Assembly (NCBI GenBank): GCA_029204225.1
Contig: CM055103.1
Span: 57,978,529-58,042,528 of the forward strand
Direction: 5' to 3'
Origin: Diphasiastrum complanatum
Lineage: Eukaryota > Streptophyta > Lycopodiopsida > Lycopodiales > Lycopodiaceae
DNA: 64,000 nucleotides
Numbering within the stretch: the stretch's first letter is position 1; each line of letters begins with the position of its first letter. The position numbers were made by a program, and so were the translations under genes. Under the pieces are notes generated by a model. That model was not told where the DNA came from. It did not search any database and saw only the letters and a list, made by a program, of their open reading frames with translations. Of this stretch, positions 45,815-58,744 are shown one piece after another.

Positions 45815-46790
45815 TTAAGAATACAATTTACATTTGTAGCATCTTTGTAGCTCTAAATTTTTAGCATCTTTGTTGCTCAATGAATTTGCAAGCTTTTCTA
45901 AATTTGTTGTAATTTGAAGATTTGGTGATTTGCTTGCCAATGTGACTTCTTCATCCCTTGTGATGACCAGACACATAGGCTTCCATATGTATTTGCAAAA
46001 AATGATGTATGATCTCTTAGTATGTGCTACACATGTCAAAATTGTAATGTCAGTCTTACGCTTGGATCAAAATATATAGTTGAATTGAAAGCTGCTCTGA
46101 GCATGCATACTAACCATGTAATGAGTGGTGTGATCTTTACCCCATGCTTTTGATACTACATCAACAAAATCGACACAAGTACAAGGTAATAAGCAATACA
46201 TGCTTCCAGTTTAAATTTGCATTTTCTCTAGTAATTCTTGTACTTCTAGTTACATCTTTTTCCATTTTCATGCAGTATAAACAAGGATGTTTAGACGTAG
46301 CACCGTGAGAGACATTATACATGCATTTCAATGTTTTCAAATGACCTGCTAAGTGCCATTCAACATTGAAGTCTCCAACTCTTGGAACATTGAGAAATCC
46401 TCTGTTCATATGGTCCTTGATGATCTTAGGGTAAGATGTGCTAGAGAATATCCATGATAATATATCATAATTCTCCTTCAGTGCCTGTCCAAAGAATAAA
46501 ACCAACTTAGTGAAATAAGAATTCTCACTATCCATTGAATCTAATCTAAGAATGAGAAAAATTACTTAAAAAGCTGCCAACCACCATATATTATTTTCGG
46601 ACTGGACACTGAATCTGAAGTCTCCTTGGTCCACTATTTGTGATAGTGCACCATTCATGAGAGTTATACTAACTCTCTCCATCTTCTGCCCTTTCACAGT
46701 CTCTGACTCATCTAACTTAAGTACTATAAGATTTTTACCATTCACCTTTTCAAAGGTTATATCATAAAATGTGACCATGTATGTTAGCAA
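45815..46790 (-). pseudogene. Unknown element, copy C: transposase-like core with C-x-x-C motif
   Basis: The minus strand reads 'NLIVLKLDESETVKG' (46790-46566). After a probable intron (acceptor TTTGGACAG near 46500) come 'LKENYDILSWIFSSTSY', 'VGDFNVEWHLAGHLKTLKCM' and 'GATSKHPCLYCMK'. The sequence is then deleted between 'NWKHVLLIT' and 'VVSKAWGKDHTTHYM', a segment present in copy D. The last exon reads 'HILRDHTSFFANTYGSLCVW' and 'SSQGMKKSHWQ'. The layout (Asp in LDES, a position before the Cys pair, Glu in QGMEK of copy B) suggests an RNase H-fold transposase with a Zn-binding insertion; that is inference. QGMKK (Lys for Glu) suggests copy C is inactive. Confidence 0.5.
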
Positions 46791-46800
46791 GTGATTTAGA

Positions 46801-47703
46801 TCAACAAAGAAGTTGTTTGATGAATATAAAATTTTGATCTTCCATCTTTGACAATGTATTATCTAACAGATCCTTACAGACAAATAATGTCAGTGTTCTA
46901 TGCACATTTGGAATCGAAAAAAAATCAACAAATATATTCAAAGAAATAAACCAACTTAATTGGACATTTTTGGACCCAGTACTTATTTTCATAGAGTTCT
47001 TCACATCAGTAAAGAGCTTGCATTGAAATGATTCTGAAACAATCTTGTCAGGAGTAATCCATTCTTCACTATCCAAGCTTGGAAGTGGAAGGGCCTCACG
47101 GTTTCCAAATCTTCCATGCGTATCTAGAGATTCATAAAAATAGATTCCACTGTCGGCAAGTTCTTTTGAAGATCGGCCTTTGTACTACAATTTTCTTATA
47201 TCTGAATGTATGACATCCAATATACCTACAAGTGATTTTTTGGGCTCCCATTCCTTTATATTTGATGGATATAAATCTGCATGATAAAATAGATATGAGT
47301 TTCCAAATAGATATCCAAATTCAATATGCTAAATAAAAGTAAGTGCATAAAAAAATAGAGTTGAATTTATTTGCATAAAAATAAAACCACAATGATTCAG
47401 ATACTTACAATTGCATTTTTTATGATCATTTGGATTGACGGATTGAATACTCAACTCGGAATGCATATAAACATGTTGAACTAACACCTCTGAAATGGAT
47501 TGTCTACCTGGCAATGCTCTAAAGTCAAGATTTGAAACATAACTTGGATCGTTTTCTCTTTCTAAATGCTCCTAAATTTGATGATGGATGCATTAATATC
47601 ATGTGTTTTTGACGTATTTTTTTGGTATCCAATTTCCTGCTTCGTCTTTCTCAATGTGAAGAATGACAGAATCTATTGTGGATCTCGGTCTCCTTAATGC
47701 CAT
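46801..47703 (-). pseudogene. Unknown element, copy C: second N-terminal module, upstream of the transposase-like core
   Basis: ATG at 47703 (MALRRPRSTIDSVILHIEKD). Then 'NWIPKKYVKN', a stop, frameshifted 'GAFRKRKRSKLCFKS', and 'LVQHVYMHSELSIQSVN' with a GTAAGT donor at about 47408. After the acceptor ATGCAG at about 47281 come 'SNIKEWEPKKSLVGILDVIH', 'KGRSSKELADSGIYFYES', 'LSWFISLNIFVDFFSIPNVH' and 'LFVCKDLLDNTLSK'. It is homologous to P1 of copy B but here stands in the same strand directly ahead of the transposase-like core, so it may be that protein's N-terminus. Confidence 0.5.
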
Positions 47704-47709
47704 GTTTTC

Positions 47710-47710
<1 letters not shown>

Positions 47711-47757
<47 letters not shown>

Positions 47758-47758
47758 A
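47711..47758. repeat. Compound microsatellite (TC)n(AC)n
   Basis: About 11 TC units followed by about 13 CA units, at the boundary between copy C and a copia scrap. Confidence 0.95.
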
Positions 47759-47759
47759 A

Positions 47760-48170
47760 GACTCACAAACATGATTGATTCTCTTTAAGAAACTTGGAAG
47801 ACCTATCACAGCTTGCTTTTTAGCCATTACCTCCAATGACTTGAAGTTGAGGTGTTCCATCCTTTTATGCCAAACTTCTTGAATAGGTATTTTCTCTCTT
47901 GCAGCACATCCAACTTGGTTAGCATAACACAAGCATCTAGTTTGAACAACTTCCCTTTTCTTTTACCTCTTGCAATCAAGATATCCTTTCTTTTGATCAT
48001 ACAAGCATCTCCATTGAGGCTAAGCAAATTCTTGGTAATAGATAGAATAAACAAGACATCCTCCAAATGAACATCCCTATTTGTAGAGAGAAAAATAGAA
48101 TTGTGCCAATCCCTTTGATTGCACACTCACCATCATTGGCTGTGTAGATCACCCTCTTGTCATCTCCTGG
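47760..48170 (-). mobile_element. Ty1/copia protease-to-pre-integrase fragment (cop-7)
   Basis: The minus strand reads 'ARGKRKGKLFKLDACVM' and then 'EVWHKRMEHLNFKSLEVMA', typical of the copia GAG_pre-integrase region. It resembles cop-4 up to the point where cop-4 diverges. Confidence 0.75.
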
Positions 48171-49865
48171 TATTTGATAAGAATCTTAATGTGGTTTTGT
48201 ACTAGTGCAATTGAGATCTATACTTGAACATTTCAGATTTCTGAATCATTGGCAATCAACTTGAGTAGTTTGGTTAGTCCTAAATAAAGTTAGTTGATTA
48301 AATGAACAAAGTGAAGTGAATTTACCAATGAACTATTTGTTAAGATCATATATTGCTTACAAGACACATACTTTGACTTAGAATTATTGATTATATCACA
48401 ATGAGCACATAACGGATGACATAGTTTAAAAAATATCAAGAATAGCCACTAAATTTAGTTGGAATTTAGCAAAATCTTTGAATATCTAAATTCAGTTCTA
48501 GATGGTTGTATAAAGTTTATTGTTGTTGAAGATAGATATTAAAATGGTTTTGGCATGCCTTTTGTCTTTACTTACCTGATCGAATGGAGAATTTGGATAA
48601 CTCACATTTCTGACAAGAATTTGTTTGAAGAATAATCATATGTAACTTCCATATAGCAAGAGCCTTTGTCACGATTCTTATGTTTCCTAAGTTATTTGTT
48701 TTTGACATATTTACTCCTGTATTTCCTAATGATTAAGTATGAATTTGAAATCCATCATGAATCATAAAATTCTAAGTGTTTATGATTGACGAATCATAAA
48801 TAGATACTTGATTATTATTGGAAAGTTATATAGAAACAGTCGGATTCTTAGGAATGTTGAGTGATTTTTTATTCTTTATTGAGAAAAAAATTTATATCAA
48901 TATTTCTAAAATATAATTCTCTTTCCTCTTGTAAATATATTGAGATTGTATGAGTCCCATAGGCATTGTCATTGAGAAGAAATTTTTTCTTTTGAGAGCG
49001 TTGTTGCATTACACAATAGACCAATGCCACATCAATGGTTGTTACATTGTCACCTATCAGTAACTTAGAAAACACCCTTACTTTTTAAATGACCATTTGG
49101 GTATTTGGCTCCATTTATTAAAAATAAAATAAAAAACAATAGATTCAATTGATAGTTGATGCTAAGGATATCAAATTTCTCCTAAACCTTCAATGAAACA
49201 AGATGGAATTGAGGTTTTTGATGGTGAATTGCAATAATACCCATGGGTGCCTTGTTTGTGATAGTATTTGAAACTTGTAATGTCACAAAAAAGATGACTC
49301 TTACCCACATTCATTGACAAGAAGATAACATACTCCTAGAAAATCAATAGCATGGGTACCAATAAGTGCCACGTTGTGGCAAGTCAAACTCCCATGACAT
49401 GCTGCACAATATTGCCCAATAGCTTCACTTTTTTACAGGCCACTATTTTATCTTTTAAATTAACTATAAAAAATATTCTTGTCCACCAAGCTTCTTTTAG
49501 CACAATTCTCGTAGAAAGTGGAGGCAGTGCTTCAATGGTGAAGTAAAGGAAAGGCTTGCCTAAGCATGTTTGAAAGGGGAGAGAAGATCTTTTTTGTGAA
49601 TCCTATTTTTCATACGTTATAATAATGGGGGGCCAAGTCAACATGAGGGAGGGCATTGTCGACCCGAATGGTGTCTGAAATTCCACTATTGGAGTGTCTA
49701 GATCCTCAACAAGGTTATTATTCACATTAGTAGTCGTATACATCGAACATGGACATAACATTCTTGTCCCCTTAAATGGGTTATGTCCTCAAAACAGAGA
49801 AAGAAAACATAGAATTATTCTTTATGCTTTTAACTTATTTCCAAGAATCATTGCTCTCGGTCTAT
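48171..49865. other. No gene recognised
   Basis: AT-rich sequence with only short frames. No domain, RNA gene or clear repeat seen. Confidence 0.4.
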
Positions 49866-50455
49866 CTAACTATTCCACCTAAAGAAGCACTCGAAGATAA
49901 ATAATTTCAACCATTGATCTTTTCTTTAGAGTACTTACTCAGATTCCAATAGTACGTTAAACAATAAATCCTCGAATTGGGTTTGACCCTTTCCAAGTCA
50001 AAAGTATCACTCTTACATAATCTCAAGTTACATAAAACATTAGGTGAGTCATTACCTTATCAGACTATTCCACCTAAAGAAGCACTCGAAGATAAAATAA
50101 TTTCAAACGTTGATCTTTTCTTTAGAGTACTTGCTCAGATTCCGATAGTATGTTAAACGATAAATCCTCGAATTGGGTTTGACCCTTTCCAAGTCAAAAG
50201 TATCACTCTTATGTAATCTCAAGTTACATAAAACATTGGGTGAGTCATTACCTTATCAGACTATTCCACCTAAAGAAGCACTCGAAGATAAAATAATTTC
50301 AACCGTTGATCTTTTCTTTAGAGTACTTACTCAGATTCCAATGGTACGTTAAACAACAAATCCTCAAATTGGGTTTGACCCTTTCCAAGTCAAAAGTATC
50401 ACTCTTATGTAATCTCAAGTTACATAAAACATTGGGTGAGTCATTACCTTATCAT
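49866..50455 (+). repeat. Tandem array, three copies of a ~195-bp unit
   Basis: TATTCCACCTAAAGAAGC begins at 49871, 50066 and 50262 (spacing 195 and 196). Each unit runs through CTCGAATTGGGTTTGACC to GAGTCATTACCTTATCA with only a few differences. A unit of this size is in the range of plant satellite repeats. The ORFs inside are not conserved between copies. Confidence 0.92.
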
Positions 50456-51238
50456 GGAGATCAAGTCCAAAAGCTAAAGAAAATAATATAAATATAAATT
50501 TAATTCAGAATTATCCTCAATATTTTGTAGACATTTCATAATACTTTCAGGTATGTGTAGGTATATGTTCCTTAGAACATGCTAAGATATTAACTAGTTA
50601 AAATCTTTAAGAGGTCTATCGAAACACATTTGAGTTCAAACTCAATCTTGAGTACTCAAGATACTTTCATGAGTTAAATTTCCCATCCATAGCATCCACT
50701 GCTAGAAACCAGCAACTTTTTTGAGCTACAATTTTTTGCTTCTTTAACAAAAATATATTTATGTTTAAATCCATCCATGCACACTTACTTACTATAATCT
50801 ATAGCAGATTATCATTAGTTGAAGTAAGGAGGGGGTTTCGATTTGTCATGTCCCGTAGGCCATGTGCTTAATAATTGCAATGCTAGTACTCTCTACTCAG
50901 ACAAAAAAGAAAAGCAAAGAGAAATTAAAAATGCAATTATGTAGCAATTGACTATGATTTTGCCTGCTCTACACCAAGAACTTGGCTTGCCCTAACGAGC
51001 CCTTCATGATCCTAGCCAAGTTCCACAAGAAGAACTTGGATGCTCTTATCTAGCACTCCCTAGGTTCATGGGCAAAATCTACTAAGCTCATCACTCCCAT
51101 TGCCTAGATAATGAAGGGATCTACACCTTTAGCAATTTGAATATGGACCCATGTGCACATGAGCTTATTCCGTCCAATGCACCCAAATGCCACCTTGAAC
51201 TATGTGGTAAAGTCAAAGACCTGCCCGTTCAGTGTCTA
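50456..51238. other. No gene recognised
   Basis: AT-rich flank of the tandem array. No feature could be supported. Confidence 0.4.
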
Positions 51239-51305
51239 TGTTAAGTGAAGTGTGAAGGTGTTAACATGTGTGAAGGTGTTAAGTGAAGTGTGAAGGTGTT
51301 AACAT
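51239..51305 (+). repeat. Short tandem repeat GTGTGAAGGTGTTAA, three copies
   Basis: GTGTGAAGGTGTTAA occurs three times within 65 bp, separated by GTGAA or CAT. Confidence 0.85.
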
Positions 51306-51332
51306 TTGAAATTTGAGGGCAAGGAGAGTGAG

Positions 51333-51395
51333 TTCCGAGTGGGCATTTAGCTCAACCGCCATTGACCATTATTAAAAGTATCTCAAGTTTGACTC
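51333..51395 (+). repeat. Possible tRNA-like SINE head
   Basis: GGGCATTTAGCTCAACCGCC resembles a tRNA 5' arm and A box. About 35 bp later AAGTTTGACTC resembles a decayed B box (GGTTCGANTCC). No acceptor-stem pairing or poly(A) tail was established. Confidence 0.25.
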
Positions 51396-52973
51396 TGTGT
51401 TCTACACCAATGGATGACGTTGGGATAATGGGGCGTAGGGGCCTGAGGCCATGTCTAGACTCTCCATCCTCAGCCTGAGTAAGGTAGGACCTCGCAGGTG
51501 ATTCAAAAAGCACTCTCTTCATACTACTTATTTAGTAGAACTTGCTCTTCGAACAGGGAACTGGACGCCAGCCAGGTCCCAGATTTTAGAGTAGCTGATA
51601 CTGATCCTGGATGCCTTGCACCATTAAGCATCAAAATAATAGCAAATGATGATTGCAAATCTATAGGGCTTTTTATAGAATTGCAAGTGTGTAAAGTATA
51701 CATTGATGTATTCATGTATACAGTGAAGTAACGAGGACACAATTAAGCACTTCAATGTTCTGCCATTTGTGCCAGCCATCCAGTCGATCACCTTGTAGGG
51801 ACTCAAAAATCACATAATAACAATGCTCGTTCAGAATATACTACGACTTCTCAAAACAATGACATAATGATAATGTAGCCACAAGCACAGTTTGCAATGT
51901 ATATTTCAGACTAATGCGAGTGTGAAATAACATTAGTTGAAGATAAAAGATTCTAAAAATATCTCATCAAAACTTGATGTAGCAGCCTTTGTAAGAAAGT
52001 AACTGACAATCATACTATATAATCAGAAGTTGCAAAGTCTAGTTTTGATCACTTTCTCATATTCCAAGACTTAAACAATGTCAATCCTGCACAGGATTAT
52101 TAGTTGAGGACGCTAAAAGGTTTATAATAGAGCGATAATCGATTTCATTTTTTAACTAACCTATAGGAGATCTACTCAGCTTGTTAGCTGAAGACGTTGG
52201 TAGACTTTAAGCATGTGCCACCAATCACTATAGTTTTATTGAGAGTGCTTGCATGAGACATCTAGCAATTTATGTCAACTAGCGGTTTTCATTTCATTTA
52301 AATGATCAAGACTAAGATAAGATTTTATAATGAATCAAGATTTTTTTGTATCCATACCAGTTATTCCCGTATCTATAGATCTTCGCAGGATCTCGAGCTC
52401 TGTAGAAAGTTTGATGAGCACAACAAAGTAGCATCTCTTCTTATGCTGACTAGCCGACCGTTTATTCTGCATATAGAAGCACATTAATAGAACTGCGTGC
52501 AAGGCTCTGCAGACACTGCTGAAAGTAATCGATTTCCAGAAGCGCCTGTGAATTTGACATTGATGAAGTTATGGAAGGAAAAAAGCAATTATTGCAGTGT
52601 TAATCGCTGGATATTTTACAGTGACTTCGTCATTCCCTGCATGCCATAAAAAGATATGATAAATTCATAACATTAGTATCCAAAAGTCAAATACTAATAA
52701 CTGTGAAAATACAATGCCAGCACTGCGTTCGTTACAACCATTGTAGATCCACCGAGTTCATACTTTAAACCATGTTTGCAAATGGCTAAACTCGAAGAAC
52801 CTGAATCTTAAATGCAAAAATTTAAGAGAATCTGTCACAAAGAACATAGAGCTGAACAAAAAATATTTGACTGTACTACATGCCAGATTTCCAATCTAAG
52901 AAAAAACGCTACAAACAAAACCGGCTGCTTTGTGACCATACCTGTGAAAGAGTCCGCGATTGATAAGGAGCAC

Positions 52974-53978
52974 TTAGTAGTATGCAGGAGGCGGAGGTGG
53001 AGACTTGTACTGATAGGGAGGAGGGGGGGAAGGAGATGGTGGTGGTGGGGATTTGTAAATGTAGGGAGATGGAGGTGGGGGAGACGGTGGCGGTGGAGAC
53101 TTATAGTAGTAAGGTGATAGTGGAGGAGGAGAGGGTGGTGGAGGAGATTTGTAGTAGTATGGCGATGGAGGTGGTGGAGAGGGAGGTGGAGGAGATTTGT
53201 AGTAATAAGGTGATGGAGGAGGAGGTGAGGGAGGGGGTGGAGACTTGTAGTAGTAAGGGGACGGAGGAGGAGGCGAGGGAGGTGGTGGGGAGTTGTAGTA
53301 GTAGGGGGATGGAGGAGGAGGCGAGGGAGGTGGTGGGGACTTGTAGTAATAGGGAGATGGAGGAGGAGGTGAAGGAGGTGGTGGGGACTTGTAGTAGTAG
53401 GGGGGAGGAGGAGGGGAGGGAGGTGGTGGGGACTTGTAGTAGTAGGGGGATGGAGGAGGAGGAGAGGGAGGTGGTGGGGATTTGTAGTAATAAGGCGAGG
53501 GTGGTGGTGGAGATGGTGGAGGTGGAGATTTATAGTAGTAAGGCGAGGGTGGTGGTGGAGATGGTGGAGGTGGAGATTTATAGTAGTAAGGGGATGGTGG
53601 TGGAGGAGATGGTGGCGGAGGTGATTTGTAGTAGTAAGGGGACGGTGGTGGTGGAGGAGATGGTGGCGGAGGTGATTTGTAGTAGTAAGGGGACGGTGGT
53701 GGTGGAGATGGTGGAGGTGGAGATTTATAATAGTATGGAGATGGGGGTGGAGGAGAGGGTGGTGGTGGCGATTTGTAGTAATAAGGAGAAGGAGGTGGTG
53801 GGGACGGAGGAGGAGGTGGAGATGGAGGGGGTGGGGACTTGTAATAGTAAACCGGAGATGGAGGTGGCGGAGAGGAATAGGTGTAGTATTCAGCATTGCC
53901 CATATTGAAGAAATGGGTGCTGCTGGCAAGCACTACCAGCAGAGCCCATTTCAGGCTCAGGCCTTTCAAGGCCACCAT
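52974..53978 (-). CDS. Extensin (cell-wall hydroxyproline-rich glycoprotein)
   Basis: A 334-codon intact frame. The start is taken at 53978 (AAAATGGTG context) because the residues from here form a signal peptide: MVALKGLSLK, then a hydrophobic run and a cleavage region about GNA|EYY. The frame also stays open upstream to 54065. The mature protein is about 18 repeats of SPPPPSPPPPSPYYYK with minor variants (one YYYN, one YIYK, one YQYK), ending PPPPPAYY. In this family Ser-Pro4 is hydroxylated and arabinosylated, and YYY/YxY motifs cross-link into the wall. It is secreted. The Pro-rich array makes long but meaningless frames on the opposite strand. Whether the 5' leader contains an intron cannot be settled here. 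Confidence 0.95.
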   Translation of the reverse strand: MVALKGLSLKWALLVVLASSTHFFNMGNAEYYTYSSPPPPSPVYYYKSPPPPSPPPPPSPPPPSPYYYKSPPPPSPPPPSPYYYKSPPPPSPPPPSPYYYKSPPPPSPPPPPSPYYYKSPPPPSPPPPSPYYYKSPPPPSPPPPSPYYYKSPPPPSPPPPSPYYYKSPPPPSPPPPSPYYYKSPPPPSPPPPPYYYKSPPPPSPPPPSPYYYKSPPPPSPPPPSPYYYNSPPPPSPPPPSPYYYKSPPPPSPPPPSPYYYKSPPPPSPPPPSPYYYKSPPPPSPPPLSPYYYKSPPPPSPPPPSPYIYKSPPPPSPSPPPPYQYKSPPPPPAYY

Positions 53979-54115
53979 TTTTCCTGCTTGCAATAATCTT
54001 CGGATCCTCCTTGCTTCCTGACACCTGTGAATTAAAAGATTACAATGCAAGCTTCTCGGACTCAACTAGTGCTGTTGATAAGCAGATGTACTTGAAGTTG
54101 TATGGCAGGCAGCGT

Positions 54116-54122
54116 TTTATAG
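54116..54122 (-). promoter_or_regulatory. TATA box of the extensin gene
   Basis: The minus strand reads CTATAAA, about 140 bp upstream of the chosen start codon. This gives a predicted leader of about 105-110 nt. Confidence 0.7.
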
Positions 54123-54940
54123 TGCGCAGTGGAGGCTGGATGGAAGAGCAGGGAAGCTTCCCCTGGATAGCCAGATCAGACAGACAGCACTACTACGTAG
54201 GCTTGGGATAGATGGCATTGAGCAGTGTGAGTGGGGAGTGCTCGAGAATGGAGAGTTGACGCATCTCAGTTGCCCAGTCAAGCCCCACGCTCACATTGAT
54301 TCCGAAAGACTTGAATAGCTGTATTATTATGTAAGCACCGACTCGTGAGCAAATTTGCAAATTTACATTGTATTATGTGTCCATGCAATCAGTTCTGAAG
54401 AAGCAAAAAAGTGAGTGAGTAGTAAGTACCAAGGGAGTTTTTAAATCTTTTGCCTTCTAGATCAAGCAAGTCAGTTCTTTTGTCGATCAAACATTACACA
54501 TGTACACTAAAATTTATTTTATTGAGTCAGTAAACCTTTGTAACCCGACTTTTATAAGGATATACCTATTTTACTACACACAATATTTTTTCGAAAATGA
54601 CAAACCAAAAATATCATGAATTTAAAAAAAACTATCGGTTTTTTGAAAGTCAACTTCTTGTGACTTTTTTTATGAGATTGGTTTTCGAAGGAAGATGCCA
54701 GTTTCGTTCTCAAGTTGGCTTTCTCGAACACAGCCAAGGGGGGAGCCTCACTTCTTGTTAACATCCACCATCTTGGCCTTGGTCAGCAGTGTCGAAGAGA
54801 TTTTATGTCTCCTTGCGTCCTCCCGCCCACCTATTGTGCCTACCCGTGTCCACTACCTTTGCCCTCATTTTAATCCCATGCATTTTTTTTGCAATAACCT
54901 CATCTTCTTTTTATAGATTACAAAAATCTTGTACCCTGAA

Positions 54941-54964
54941 TGTGTGTGTGTGTGTGTGTGTGTG
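54941..54964. repeat. (TG)n microsatellite
   Basis: About 12 TG units followed by CACGTG. Confidence 0.9.
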
Positions 54965-55233
54965 CACGTGTACATGTGGCTATGAAGGCCACATGAAATA
55001 ATTGAGTGTGCCCTATGGTAATGCATGCAAACATGCATGGAATTGAGAAAAAAATATCAAAATTAAAAAAATTGGTTGTGGAGAATGTGCTCAATCTCAA
55101 ATGCCTCTTACCCAAAACTAGCACGAATTCACATGTCGATTTCTTACACAAGGCTAGATCGATTTGTCCCCATGCTATTAAGGGACTTTGGGTGCTAAGG
55201 AGCATATTGCAACATCCTAGCCTAAAAGTAATG

Positions 55234-57139
<1,906 letters not shown>

Positions 57140-58130
57140 AGTATTGACAAGTACTTCACATTTTTTTTTACATAATTGCTTCTATGCCAAGCTTAGCTCT
57201 AAAAGTCTCAAACTTGTCTTTACTTAAGGCTTTTGTAAATATATCAACAAGTTGCAACATTGTAGAGCAATGCGTAACACTAATAACTTTAGGTTGTAAC
57301 TTCTCACACGCAAAGCGGTATTTTACTTCAATGTGTTTAGTTCTTGTGTGAAAGATTGGATTTTTGGCCAATTGTATCCCACTTTTACCAACTTCCTTGA
57401 GAAGCTCATTGGTAACATTCATCTTTATCATGTCTTTTAGCTCTCTTGTCATACCTCACTTGATCTTGAGGTGCTTGAGGCCTCTCCTCCACACCCACAA
57501 CAATCTCCATTAATTCATTCATCTCCAATAAGGACTCCATCCTCACCTTCCAAGTAGAATAGTTGATTGAGGTAAGCCTATCATTGCTTTCTAACATGAA
57601 GTCAAGAAGAAATCACAAAGATATGGAACCTCTCAAATCTCTTCTAGCACTATAACTAGCAAATCCAACACATAGAATGAAGAATTCTTGATCAACCTAT
57701 GATATATCCACAATCTAATGAATCTTGCCACTTCCTAAGAATAAAACACACTCTAATGAGTTCTAGATCCAATCAAAATTAGGGTTTTGACAAAATCACA
57801 AAAAATTGAATCTTCCAATTTCTACATGCAATTGTCTAAAACTTGATATAGAATATTGTAGCCTCTAACATTGAGACCTTCCTAATGCATCATAAATCAC
57901 CCAAGTCCAGTAAGCCAAGTAGGAAATTCCTCAGGTACATAACCTTATATTGAGTTTTGACCTACAAAACATCAATTCTACATATGCAAAAATGTTGATT
58001 TTTGAGTAGAAATCAATCTAGCATGCTCTAGCATTGGTAACTCCTCCAAATCCTTGCTAAAGATGGCTGATCCTTTTATAACCTGAAACACAAGAGCTCT
58101 GATACCATGCGAAGAATTTCAAATCATTAA
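57140..58130 (-). mobile_element. Ty1/copia copy of the cop-4 family with a large internal deletion (cop-8)
   Basis: The 5' side (58120-57400) matches cop-4 (36790-36060) almost base for base: GCTCTGATACCATG primer-binding site complement, the leader, and gag 'MLESNDRLTSINYSTWKVRM', 'MIKMNVTNELLKEVGKS'. Immediately after 'NELLKEVGKS' the frame continues as RNase H 'IQLAKNPIFHTRTKHIEVKY' and 'VDIFTKALSKDKF', ending at 57168. Everything from mid-gag to late RNase H is deleted. Confidence 0.85.
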
Positions 58131-58744
58131 GATCCAAAACGTGTCCCAAAGTCAACACTATCAACAACATTACCAATGTAGAAAACAACATGAGTTTTCA
58201 AGGTGGATACCAAGACAACAAGATTTGTTTCTGACTTTTGGGGTGTTCTTCGTGTGTTGCTATAGACAAGGGTAGCCAAGACCAGTGGGGCTTGCCTCAA
58301 GTTATATGGAAAAATGATACAACTAAAAGCTTGTTGACTATGAGATCCCAATTGGGTATCGTTGTTGAGAGGATTAACAAGGAGGAACATCCAACCTATA
58401 CTTGAATATAAATCTACAATTAGAGTTTGAAGAATTGTGAAAATGAGAGTTTTTCCCTAGAAAAATTAAAAGAGGAGAGATGGCTATTTTGGAGCTCCCA
58501 AACGTATAAACTCATGCTTTAAATAAACTAATCATTCTCCTAAATGATGACACAAGAGCTCTTGGAATGAAGTCATGCTACAAGCTTTTAGGATACTAGC
58601 AAAGATTTGTGAAGGTTAAAGGTCCACTTGCTAGGAGATTTGTGTGTAGATTCTTCTCACTCGTGAAGTCTATTTGGTGGTCCACTTGCCCAATAAGCCA
58701 CTATGTGTGAAATTTTTAGTATGATTTATTTGACAAAGGGAGAG

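Noticed and set aside
45815-46790. CACTA (En/Spm) transposase
   Set aside because: The motifs present do not match TNP2-type transposases as I know them, and no CACTA ends were found.
29166-47703. Polinton/Maverick identity for the unknown element, because of the protease-like gene
   Set aside because: No protein-primed DNA polymerase B, packaging ATPase or capsid motifs were seen.
49866-50455. CRISPR array
   Set aside because: The repeats are long, contiguous and without unique spacers, and the genome is eukaryotic.
52982-53908. Long plus-strand reading frame (about 308 codons) opposite the extensin, and a second minus-strand frame of similar length
   Set aside because: Both are shadows of the Pro-rich repeat. 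Codon periodicity keeps other frames open, and the products are low-complexity Glu/Val or His/Leu text.
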